Below are positions 1-6,603 of a stretch of DNA of 22,793 nucleotides, one piece after another. Origin of the DNA: an uncultured Bacilli bacterium (GTDB lineage Bacteria; Bacillota_I; Bacilli_A; RF39; UBA660); NCBI GenBank assembly GCA_947629195.1, contig CANRCS010000006.1, forward strand, positions 1-22,793, read 5' to 3'. The notes under the pieces are model-generated. The model ran no database searches. It was not told the DNA's origin and saw only the letters and a program-made list of their open reading frames with translations. Position 1 is the first letter of the stretch; the number at the start of each line of letters is the position of its first letter. The position numbers and the translations under genes are program-made.

Positions 1-2152
1 TATCTATATCAGAATATTCTGGATAAATACTTTTAATATAATTAATACCATTTATTAATTGTTCAACTGTAAGTTTTGTACCATTATCCCTATTACCATA
101 ATATAAAAGATAAACTTTAGATACCATATCTTCATCTATTCCAAGAAGACTCGACATTTCTTGAGTAGTCATTTTTTTATTAATAATATTTTCATTACTA
201 AAAGTATTTAATAAATTTATTTTAGATTTTAATTCATCATTAAAATTAGATGAATATTCTGGGTTATTTAAAACATTATTTATAACAAAATTAGAAAAAT
301 CATATATTGTCATCTTATTATTTATATCACTAGTTGTAACATAATATAAATATAAACTTTTCATAGTTTCTAAATCAATATCAAATAGTTTTGACATTTC
401 ATTTGAATTGATTTCTTTTGTTAACAAACTTTTATTTGTAAATTTATTTACAGTATTTAATTTATTTAATGAATTTTTATCAATATTAGAAGAATATTTA
501 CTATTAATAACATAATTGTTCATAAATTCGATAAACTTAGGAATAGTTAATGTTGTATTATTATTAATTGAATTATAGTATATTAATAAATCATTTACTG
601 TATCTTCACTTATATCAAAAATATCAGCTATCTCTTTTGTGGTTCTACCTGCATTAAATTTATCTGCATTTGTAAAATTGGATAGTTTATCAACATTTTT
701 TCTTATATCATTTGTAATTTTATCATTAAATTCTGAATTATCATAAACTTCATCTTTAATAAAATTAACAAATTCACCAAAAGTCATTTTATTATCTTCA
801 TTTTTATTATAATAATTGTAATATATAATTTTTAATAGGTATTCATCTACTTGTGTATCAGAGCCTAAATCTTTTAATTTTGAATTTAAATTTTGATATT
901 GTAATGGTTCATTAATAGTATTACCATAACATAATACCTCACTAATTTTATTATCTTTTTCTAATGTTTTACAATATTTCGAAATTTTATCTTCATATTT
1001 ATTTTTATAGACAAGAGCTATTTGATTATCAACGTCAAATACTTTTCCTACTTTATCTGAATCAGAATCTGTATATAAAATTTTTAAATTTCCTTTTAGA
1101 AGAAAACTGGCAACAAAAATCACCACAAAAAGAATAATTCCAAAGTAACGAAATTTATAAGCAAAATTACCTAGTGAATTTAATTTTAATACAGGTGATT
1201 TTTTCTTCGTTTTAATAATTAATTTATCAAAAGTTAAAATAAGAAATGGAAGACATGTAAAAATTGTTAATAAACTAAATAATACACCTTTAGCAAGTAC
1301 AAATCCTAAATCTTTTCCTATTGTAAAACTCATGAATACTAGTGCAAGCAACCCTACAATTGTAGTAATAGAACTACTAGAAATTGATTTAAAAGATTTA
1401 TATAATGCGGTTTTCATTGCTTTAACATTGTTAGGTTCATCCTTCTTTTCTTGTCTATATCTATTCATAAGCATTATAGAGTAATCCATAGATAAGGCAA
1501 GTTGTAGAATAGCAGAAATAGAGTCAGTAATACTAGAAATTGATGGAAAAATTATATTTGTTCCTTTGTTTAGAAAAACCCCCATACCTATTGCGATTAA
1601 AAATAATATAGGCTCTATATAAGAATCACACATTATAATTAATATTATCAATGCACAAAAAATTGCTAAAGCAACAATCCATATAGGTAATACAACTTTG
1701 TATTCATCAGAAATGTCACCACTTGTTTCAATATTATAATCTTCATATTTTTTTATTATTTTACTATATAAATTACTTGCTAATTCTGAATTTTTACTAT
1801 CATTTGCTGTGATTTCATATAATGTATAATTATCTTTATTATAGTTATCAGTTTTATCATATAAAACTTCCTTTACTTCTTTCATGGATGATAAATCTTT
1901 ATATATCTTATCCTTTTCCTTATTGGATAAATCTTTAAACATAACGTTTAATGTGCTCGTTTTCATTTCTTTAAATTCTTCATCCATTATATCCATTCCT
2001 ATTCTTGTTTCAGAAGTTTTAGGAAGATATTTTGTTATATCACGATTTATAACTACATTTTTTGCAAGAAATAAACTAGCAATCGTAATTACTAAAAATA
2101 AAAAGAAAATTATTATTCTCTTATTTACAATAAAATCTGTAATCTTTTTCAC
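1..2152 (-). CDS. MMPL/RND-family membrane transporter (3' end outside the window)
   Basis: The minus-strand frame is open from a GTG at 2152 to the window edge (717 codons), so the C-terminus is missing. AGGGAG lies just upstream of the GTG. Residues ~11-30 form a membrane helix, followed by an outer loop and a membrane block at ~153-350. That block contains the RND-type motif MDYSIMLMNRY at residues 222-232. The family exports lipids, drugs or other hydrophobic substrates using the proton gradient. After a helix at ~336-353 comes a long hydrophilic outer domain with three or four repeats of ~75-82 residues, each ending in a motif like KMTxxxFxNF. A divergent TetR gene suggests a regulated efflux pump. 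The substrate cannot be told from sequence. Confidence 0.85.
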   Translation of the reverse strand, partial: MKKITDFIVNKRIIIFFLFLVITIASLFLAKNVVINRDITKYLPKTSETRIGMDIMDEEFKEMKTSTLNVMFKDLSNKEKDKIYKDLSSMKEVKEVLYDKTDNYNKDNYTLYEITANDSKNSELASNLYSKIIKKYEDYNIETSGDISDEYKVVLPIWIVALAIFCALIILIIMCDSYIEPILFLIAIGMGVFLNKGTNIIFPSISSITDSISAILQLALSMDYSIMLMNRYRQEKKDEPNNVKAMKTALYKSFKSISSSSITTIVGLLALVFMSFTIGKDLGFVLAKGVLFSLLTIFTCLPFLILTFDKLIIKTKKKSPVLKLNSLGNFAYKFRYFGIILFVVIFVASFLLKGNLKILYTDSDSDKVGKVFDVDNQIALVYKNKYEDKISKYCKTLEKDNKISEVLCYGNTINEPLQYQNLNSKLKDLGSDTQVDEYLLKIIYYNYYNKNEDNKMTFGEFVNFIKDEVYDNSEFNDKITNDIRKNVDKLSNFTNADKFNAGRTTKEIADIFDISEDTVNDLLIYYNSINNNTTLTIPKFIEFMNNYVINSKYSSNIDKNSLNKLNTVNKFTNKSLLTKEINSNEMSKLFDIDLETMKSLYLYYVTTSDINNKMTIYDFSNFVINNVLNNPEYSSNFNDELKSKINLLNTFSNENIINKKMTTQEMSSLLGIDEDMVSKVYLLYYGNRDNGTKLTVEQLINGINYIKSIYPEYSDID

Positions 2153-2168
2153 GTTACTCCCTCTTTCT

Positions 2169-2188
2169 AATTTGTTTTGAGACAAATT
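2169..2188. promoter_or_regulatory. Inverted repeat in transporter 5' region, TetR operator candidate
   Basis: AATTTGT and ACAAATT form a perfect 7-bp inverted repeat with a 6-bp spacer. It sits between a minus-strand TATAAT (complement of 2191-2196) and the GTG of the transporter. A bound dimer there would block transcription. Its role as a TetR site is inferred from position. Confidence 0.4.
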
Positions 2189-2242
2189 ACATTATATTCT
2201 ACTCTTATTTATAAAATTGTTTAACAACAAAATAAGCGTTAG

Positions 2243-2258
2243 TGTTAAAATTTTAACA
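2243..2258. promoter_or_regulatory. 16-bp perfect palindrome between transporter and tetR
   Basis: TGTTAAAATTTTAACA is self-complementary. It lies four bases upstream of the -35 of the tetR promoter, in the middle of the divergent intergenic region. It is a second operator candidate for autoregulation. Being AT-rich, it could also arise by chance. Confidence 0.4.
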
Positions 2259-2261
2259 TTG

Positions 2262-2291
2262 TTGAAATATTTGTCAAAATTATGATATAAT
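2262..2291 (+). promoter_or_regulatory. Promoter of the tetR-family gene
   Basis: TTGAAA (2262-2267) and TATAAT (2286-2291) are separated by 18 bp and lie about 25 bp upstream of the chosen GTG start. Confidence 0.6.
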
Positions 2292-2315
2292 TAAACCACA
2301 GATGGGGTGATATTT

Positions 2316-2861
2316 GTGAAGTTAAAAGGAATTAATAATTCTTCAAGAAAAACAAAAGAGTTAATAAAAAAATCATTTGCAGAATTACTTGAAGAAAAAA
2401 AAGAAACTAAAAATATTACGGTAAAAGAATTAGTAGAAAGAGTAGATTTAACACGTGGAGCATTTTATTCTCATTATGATAACATATACGAAGTAGCATC
2501 AGAAATCCAAGATGAAATTCTAGATACAATTTTCAATAATAATATAGTTTTAAATTCTAAAGAAGATATAAATAAATATATAGATTCAATATTTAATTAT
2601 TTAAAAGAAAATGAAAAAATATATTCTAAACTTCTAGTTTCAGATGATCCAATGATATTTATGAATAGATTGAATAAAAAAATTTGTGAAACTATATCAC
2701 AAACTTTAGGAAACAGTGTTAATCATTTGGATATACTATTATTTACCAATGGAATAATAAATATTATTATTCAATATTTTAGAAAAGAAATACCAGAAGA
2801 ATTATCAGATATATGTGAATATGTAAAAAAAATATCTAGTTATCTATTTTTCAAAAAATAA
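2316..2861 (+). CDS. TetR/AcrR-family transcriptional regulator
   Basis: A 181-residue protein. The N-terminal ~55 residues form a TetR-type DNA-binding domain (TKELIKKSFAELLEEK, then NITVKELVERVDLTRGAFYSHY, where the last part is the recognition helix). The rest is a helical ligand/dimer domain. I chose the GTG at 2316 because GGGGTGA at 2304-2310 then serves as ribosome site; a GTG at 2307 lies within that site. The gene is divergent from the MMPL transporter and probably represses it in response to a transported compound. The gene ends inside a hairpin shared with the convergent neighbour. Confidence 0.85.
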   Translation: MKLKGINNSSRKTKELIKKSFAELLEEKKETKNITVKELVERVDLTRGAFYSHYDNIYEVASEIQDEILDTIFNNNIVLNSKEDINKYIDSIFNYLKENEKIYSKLLVSDDPMIFMNRLNKKICETISQTLGNSVNHLDILLFTNGIINIIIQYFRKEIPEELSDICEYVKKISSYLFFKK

Positions 2862-2870
2862 CTAGATATT
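2831..2870 (-). terminator. Intrinsic terminator between tetR and convergent gene
   Basis: A 13-bp inverted repeat (AATATCTAGTTAT with ATAACTAGATATT) overlaps the end of tetR. Read on the minus strand it is followed by TTTTTT, so it fits the 2869-3484 genes best. The plus side lacks a clean T-run. Confidence 0.65.
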
Positions 2871-3102
2871 AATCTTCTATTAAGTTTTCACTTATTAAAT
2901 CATTTATAAACTTTATGTTTTTCTTTGTAATGTGTTTACTTTTATTTATAAAAATAGTTCTATCTAATAATAAAACATCAATTATTATTACTTTATTTCC
3001 ATAGACTACTCTTTTTTGATATGTTGGATATATTAAATTAGGTTCATAATGATATCCAAAATATTCTAATACATCAAAATTAGCAATTCTACTTAATTTC
3101 AT
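2869..3102 (-). CDS. Small hypothetical protein, 77 aa
   Basis: The frame could extend upstream, but the start at 3102 (MKLSRIANFDVLEYF) is preceded by AGAGGTG at suitable distance, while the longer form would overlap the neighbouring gene. The product is soluble with alternating beta-like stretches (KRVVYGNKVIIIDVLLL). I do not recognise a family. It follows the KilAC-domain gene after 64 bp and ends in a shared terminator, so the two probably form one transcript. A phage-derived accessory role is a guess from context only. Confidence 0.5.
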   Translation of the reverse strand: MKLSRIANFDVLEYFGYHYEPNLIYPTYQKRVVYGNKVIIIDVLLLDRTIFINKSKHITKKNIKFINDLISENLIED

Positions 3103-3166
3103 TGGAAACACCTCTAGTAAAAAGTATTTCCAATTTTTAAATTTAAAATTACAAAGTTTATAATTT

Positions 3167-3484
3167 TTATTTACAAAATTTTTTAATAAAATATTTTTGA
3201 CCTTTAACAGTACATTTAGGCGTTTTAGCAATTTTATTTGAACTATAAACAAAAACTGATTTTATCTCAAATAATTTCAAATCAAGTGAATACTTAGTTG
3301 GCATATTTTTTCTTTCTCCTCTTTTGATTAAATATCCATTATTTCTTAACCATTTAAATAATTCATTTTGACCAATTATATAACCATTTTGAGTTAATAT
3401 ACTTGAAAGTTCACCTATTAAAACACTATTTCTTGAAGTATTGTTTATTTCATCTACAAATTTAGATAATTCTTTTTTTACCAT
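3167..3484 (-). CDS. Stand-alone KilAC (phage antirepressor C-terminal) domain protein
   Basis: A 105-residue protein that resembles the C-terminal domain of phage BRO/Ant antirepressors. The features are GELSSILTQNGYIIGQNELFKWLRNNGYLI, then RKNMPTKYSLDLKLFEIK, then TVKGQKYFIKKF. In phages this domain usually follows an N-terminal BRO, AntA or P22AR domain, which is absent here. The start is well supported: AAGGAGG lies 7 nt before the ATG. This is either a prophage remnant or a recruited regulator. A possible minus promoter (TTGAAA on the complement of 3582-3587, TATACA on the complement of 3559-3564, 17 bp apart) lies upstream. Confidence 0.75.
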   Translation of the reverse strand: MVKKELSKFVDEINNTSRNSVLIGELSSILTQNGYIIGQNELFKWLRNNGYLIKRGERKNMPTKYSLDLKLFEIKSVFVYSSNKIAKTPKCTVKGQKYFIKKFCK

Positions 3485-3534
3485 TTATAATCCTCCTTTA
3501 TATTTTTAAATGTTAAAAAGCCTTTATTTCATAG

Positions 3535-3590
3535 CACTTGAAAAATAAAGACTTTTTATGTATAATATAAAAGAATTTACTTTTCAAGTG
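3535..3590. promoter_or_regulatory. Two face-to-face promoters inside an inverted repeat
   Basis: CACTTGAAAA (3535-3544) and TTTTCAAGTG (3581-3590) are perfect inverted copies. Each carries a TTGAAA -35. The plus promoter is TTGAAA, 17 bp, TATAAT (3561-3566). The minus promoter uses TATACA on the complement of 3559-3564, also at 17 bp. The two -10 boxes overlap, so the promoters should exclude each other. Confidence 0.55.
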
Positions 3591-3647
3591 GATTCACTAT
3601 TTTGATAAGTAGCGATTTCTTGGCGGGAATACTACTTATCATTTTTT
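3573..3647 (+). ncRNA. Candidate small RNA of ~75 nt
   Basis: It begins about 7 nt after the TATAAT at 3561-3566. It ends in a 10-bp hairpin (TGATAAGTAG with CTACTTATCA, 3603-3641) followed by TTTTTT. The 19-nt loop contains CTTGGCGGG, unusually GC-rich for this region. I see no start codon with a ribosome site. Promoter and terminator are exactly spaced for a short non-coding transcript. Function unknown; it is divergent from the KilAC gene. Confidence 0.5.
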
Positions 3648-3693
3648 ATATACTTTATTATAAAACCATCTCCCTTCATTATAAGTATATAGC

Positions 3694-3720
3694 AACTAGT
3701 CTCTTGATGTCAAGATAGTT
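3694..3720 (-). terminator. Hairpin at the end of the RHH-like gene
   Basis: AACTA/TAGTT outside and CTTGA/TCAAG inside form a stem around a 2-nt centre, overlapping the stop codon of the 3719-4135 gene. No T-run follows on the minus strand, so this may be a protein-binding palindrome (TCTTGA-TG-TCAAGA) rather than a terminator. Confidence 0.3.
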
Positions 3721-4135
3721 ATTTGTTTTTTTCTATATACTCTAATATAAAATCTTTAATTACAGATTTCATAGTTACATTATTTTTTTCAGTTGCTTTT
3801 TTAAAATCTGATAATTCTTGAGGTAATAGTGTAATATTTAATTGTTTATATTTCTCTTTTCTTCTTTCAATATCTATCTTGTTTTTATAAAAAATTTTTC
3901 CTGATGCCAAATCTAAATATTCATCACATATTTTAATAGCCGATTTAATATAATCATCTTCATTATTATTTTCTAAATTTTTTAAGTCTAAAATACATTT
4001 TGAATATAAAGAATTTGATTCTATTGTTGTTATTTTTTCTTCTTTTATATAGTTCTTAATATCGTCAATTGATGCTGCTTTAAGCCAATTTTTAAGAACT
4101 AATAATATTTGTTCATTACGATTAGTTTCTTGCAT
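3719..4135 (-). CDS. Hypothetical protein with C-terminal ribbon-helix-helix-like segment
   Basis: A 138-residue protein, mostly helical and charged. Residues ~98-138 (LNITLLPQELSDFKKATEKN and onward, ending FILEYIEKNK) have the strand-helix-helix pattern of RHH DNA-binding domains. The N-terminal ~95 residues are unfamiliar. GGAGCGAT precedes the ATG. The gene starts 61 bp after the McrB-type ATPase and probably shares its transcript. It sits where a McrC-type nuclease would be expected but has no nuclease motif. It may regulate the ATPase gene or adapt it to DNA. Confidence 0.55.
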   Translation of the reverse strand: MQETNRNEQILLVLKNWLKAASIDDIKNYIKEEKITTIESNSLYSKCILDLKNLENNNEDDYIKSAIKICDEYLDLASGKIFYKNKIDIERRKEKYKQLNITLLPQELSDFKKATEKNNVTMKSVIKDFILEYIEKNK

Positions 4136-4196
4136 ATTTTATCGCTCCATTCATTAATATAATACAAATTATTAATCATTTACTCAAATAATATTT

Positions 4197-5750
4197 TTAG
4201 TTACTCATTAATTTTTTCTGTATTTCTTCTGTAAATACAGAAAATTTTTCCCTTTTAGATATTTTAACTAAATCATCTATTGTTTTTACATTTTCTTTAA
4301 AAATCTGCAATCTATTATATTTAAAAGCATCATCGAATAAATAGATATATACTTTATTTATAAACTTTTCACGTTCTTTACTAGAAACGTTTATTTTTTC
4401 AGAAAGATAATTTTGATCTATAAAATAAGCGCTTAACTTTTTATCTTCGTTATTTTCATTTTGTAAAATTTTATTATTTATTATCTTTCTAAATTTTCCC
4501 CATGTAATATTTCCAAAACCTTTAATATATAAATTATCAAATTTCGCAGTTTTTTCATCGTTAACCCATACAAAATTCCATCTTCTTCTAAAAGCTGCAT
4601 CTATTGGTATTGTATTTTCATTTGTAGAACTCATTGTTGCTATAATTGATAAATTCTCAGGTATATATATTTTTTTATTAGGATTATTATATATATAACC
4701 TGCTATTAAATTATTACTTATTGCATAAACACTTCGTCCATCTGCTTGTCTATCTAACAATAAGAATATATCACCAAATATAGCTGAAGCATTACCACGA
4801 TTTAATTCTTCAATAATAAGATAAAAATTAGAATCTGGATTTTTAATGGCTCTATCAAGAATTTTAGTAAATGGTCCAGGAAGAAATTTATAACTTACAA
4901 AATTATTTTTAGTTATAGCAGCAATTCTACCTATAAAATCTTCATTACTATATTCTGGATAAAAAACTACTGTCTCGTATTTCATACTATCAATCAATTG
5001 TAAAGTTTTATCATCATTATATATTATAGAACCATTAGAATATTTTTGCGCCAAATGATTTTCTTTTACCATATACGATTTTCCTGAGCCAGGTATTCCA
5101 ATGTATATGATATTTTTACCTTCAATTTTTTTATCACTTGCAATTTTTATTTCATCATTTATTTTATTTAAGTCATTTTCTATATTGTTTGTTCCATCAT
5201 TTAATTTATTTTCAAATGTCATGTAAATATGACTTAAATATTTAAGGTCTTCTTGAATCATTGAGTCATTAATATCATCTACTTTAATCGATTTAGATAT
5301 TATTATTGCATCATCAAAATTATTAAATGTATATTTAAAATCTCTTTTTAAATAAGGTTCAAAACTTTTAATAATATTTATATATTCATCTCTTTTAGCA
5401 GCAATTTCCCTCTTTTTATAATTTGTTCTACCAAAACCTAACCAAATTTCAATTGCTAAAGTATCAGTATTAAATGATATTCCAATATATTCTCCTTTTG
5501 TTCCTTTATTATTTTTAATATCATGAATATGTACCCATGGATTATTTGATAAATTATAACTTGGGCCTACTTTAAAATCGGTAATAAGTTCATTAATTTT
5601 AAATATTCGTTTTGCTTCATCCTTTATATAATTTAATTTATCAATATCTTTAACTTTATTTTTTCTAACATTTTTAGAATCATAATATGATTCTAAAATT
5701 TCCTTATTGTAGCAATAAATGATATATCTAGTAAAATCTTTAATATTCAT
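4197..5750 (-). CDS. McrB-type AAA+ ATPase with MrcB-like N-terminal domain
   Basis: A 517-residue protein. Residues ~55-115 resemble the MrcB N-terminal (DUF3578) domain: NPWVHIHDI, then GEYIGISFNTDTLAIEIWLGFG. The AAA+ domain has Walker A GIPGSGKSY (218-226), Walker B LIIEELNRGN (311-320), ATMSSTNEN at 371-379 where McrB has its MNxxD signature, and arginine-finger region DAAFRRRWNF (384-393). These motifs fit the McrB clade that normally drives a separate nuclease subunit in modification-dependent restriction. No McrC, LlaJI or PD-(D/E)XK partner is adjacent. GGAAGTGAT precedes the ATG. Confidence 0.8.
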   Translation of the reverse strand: MNIKDFTRYIIYCYNKEILESYYDSKNVRKNKVKDIDKLNYIKDEAKRIFKINELITDFKVGPSYNLSNNPWVHIHDIKNNKGTKGEYIGISFNTDTLAIEIWLGFGRTNYKKREIAAKRDEYINIIKSFEPYLKRDFKYTFNNFDDAIIISKSIKVDDINDSMIQEDLKYLSHIYMTFENKLNDGTNNIENDLNKINDEIKIASDKKIEGKNIIYIGIPGSGKSYMVKENHLAQKYSNGSIIYNDDKTLQLIDSMKYETVVFYPEYSNEDFIGRIAAITKNNFVSYKFLPGPFTKILDRAIKNPDSNFYLIIEELNRGNASAIFGDIFLLLDRQADGRSVYAISNNLIAGYIYNNPNKKIYIPENLSIIATMSSTNENTIPIDAAFRRRWNFVWVNDEKTAKFDNLYIKGFGNITWGKFRKIINNKILQNENNEDKKLSAYFIDQNYLSEKINVSSKEREKFINKVYIYLFDDAFKYNRLQIFKENVKTIDDLVKISKREKFSVFTEEIQKKLMSN

Positions 5751-5775
5751 TTTATCACTTCCTTCATTACAATTA

Positions 5776-5804
5776 ATTTAATCATTATTTTTATATGTTG
5801 TCAA
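5776..5804 (-). promoter_or_regulatory. Promoter of the McrB-type gene
   Basis: On the minus strand TTGACA (complement of 5799-5804) is followed after 17 bp by TTAAAT (complement of 5776-5781), with TG one base upstream of the -10. Confidence 0.55.
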
Positions 5805-5816
5805 CTCATAAAAAGT

Positions 5817-5876
5817 AAAAAATACAGTATTTTTTTAAAATCACTGTATTTTTTACTGTATTTTTACTGTATTTTT
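5817..5876 (-). terminator. Terminator with three direct ACTGTATTTTT copies
   Basis: AAAAAATACAGT (5817-5828) is the inverted partner of ACTGTATTTTTT, which occurs three times in tandem (from 5843, 5855 and 5866). On the minus strand any of the three can pair with the final copy, which ends in TTTTTT. This fits termination of the truncated aminotransferase transcript. The triplication is unusual. Confidence 0.55.
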
Positions 5877-5880
5877 TAAA

Positions 5881-6531
5881 TTATTCAAAAATTTGATGTT
5901 TTAATTTCCATTCTTCAAATTCTAATCTTTGTTCATATGTTTCTATTTCTTCATGATAGTAATGTTTTGTAAACTCACCACATGAACTTCTAACTGCTCT
6001 AATAGTGAATAATCCATAATTAGGTCCAGTAACTAATAGTACATCACCTGGTTTTGAAATAATATTTATAATAATATTAAATGCAATTGAAGTAGATGGC
6101 AAGAATGTAAGATTGTGTACTGATAAACCTTTTTCATCAATATCATCATAAGAATAAGGATGAGTATTTATAAAGCCTTCATCTTCAATATAATCCAGTA
6201 AAACTTTTCTTATATTGTCATCGCCTTCAGTATAAGGATATTTATACATATCTTTAGATGCAAGTGCTTTTTGCATTTCTTCAATTGATAGTGGAAAAGG
6301 TTTATAATTAGTAGGATTTCCACTACCTAAATCAATATCTTTAATAGTTGTTATATTTTCATCACGAACTTCATATCCATAAAAATCTATTGCATCTGCA
6401 ATATTTTGAACAGTTGGATTAAATTCATCTCCATCTAATCTTGAACCTATATAAGGTAATCCAAATCTTCTATCAGATAAATTTGGATTTTCCCTTAATA
6501 ATCTATCTATTGCACTTGATTTCTTTAACAT
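5881..6531 (-). pseudogene. Truncated class I/II PLP aminotransferase
   Basis: Residues 1-182 look like the N-terminal half of a fold-type I aminotransferase: DIDLGSGNP at 66-73, YKYPYTEGDDNIRKVLLDYI (97-116), PSTSIAFNIIINIISKPGD and GPNYGLFTIRA. The reading frame then runs into unrelated charged sequence (HEEIETYEQRLEFEEW) and stops at 216 residues, about half the usual length. The catalytic PLP lysine and the arginine that binds the substrate carboxylate lie in the missing half. The break is next to the McrB block, suggesting that acquiring the block removed the 3' end. The start is supported by AGGGAGA and an extended -10 (TGGTATAAT) upstream. It could still make a short protein. Confidence 0.7.
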
Positions 6532-6582
6532 AATAATCTCCCTTAATCAAAAAATCAATAATATTATACCATGCTAAAAGAA

Positions 6583-6602
6583 AATAAACTAATGCGTTTA
6601 TT
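6583..6602 (-). terminator. Weak terminator after tex
   Basis: AATAAAC and GTTTATT form a 7-bp stem with a 6-nt loop, followed on the minus strand by TTCTTTT. It begins two bases after the tex stop codon. Confidence 0.45.
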
Positions 6603-6603
6603 C

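Noticed and set aside
1884..2180. Plus-strand ORF of 98 codons, and others at 7151-7375 and 7474-7711
   Set aside because: They lie opposite clear genes (MMPL transporter and tex), have no ribosome site and no protein-like pattern.
3535..3590. Invertible promoter for phase variation
   Set aside because: The inverted repeats are only 10 bp with 36 bp between them, too short for known invertases, and inversion would change little because both ends carry the same -35.
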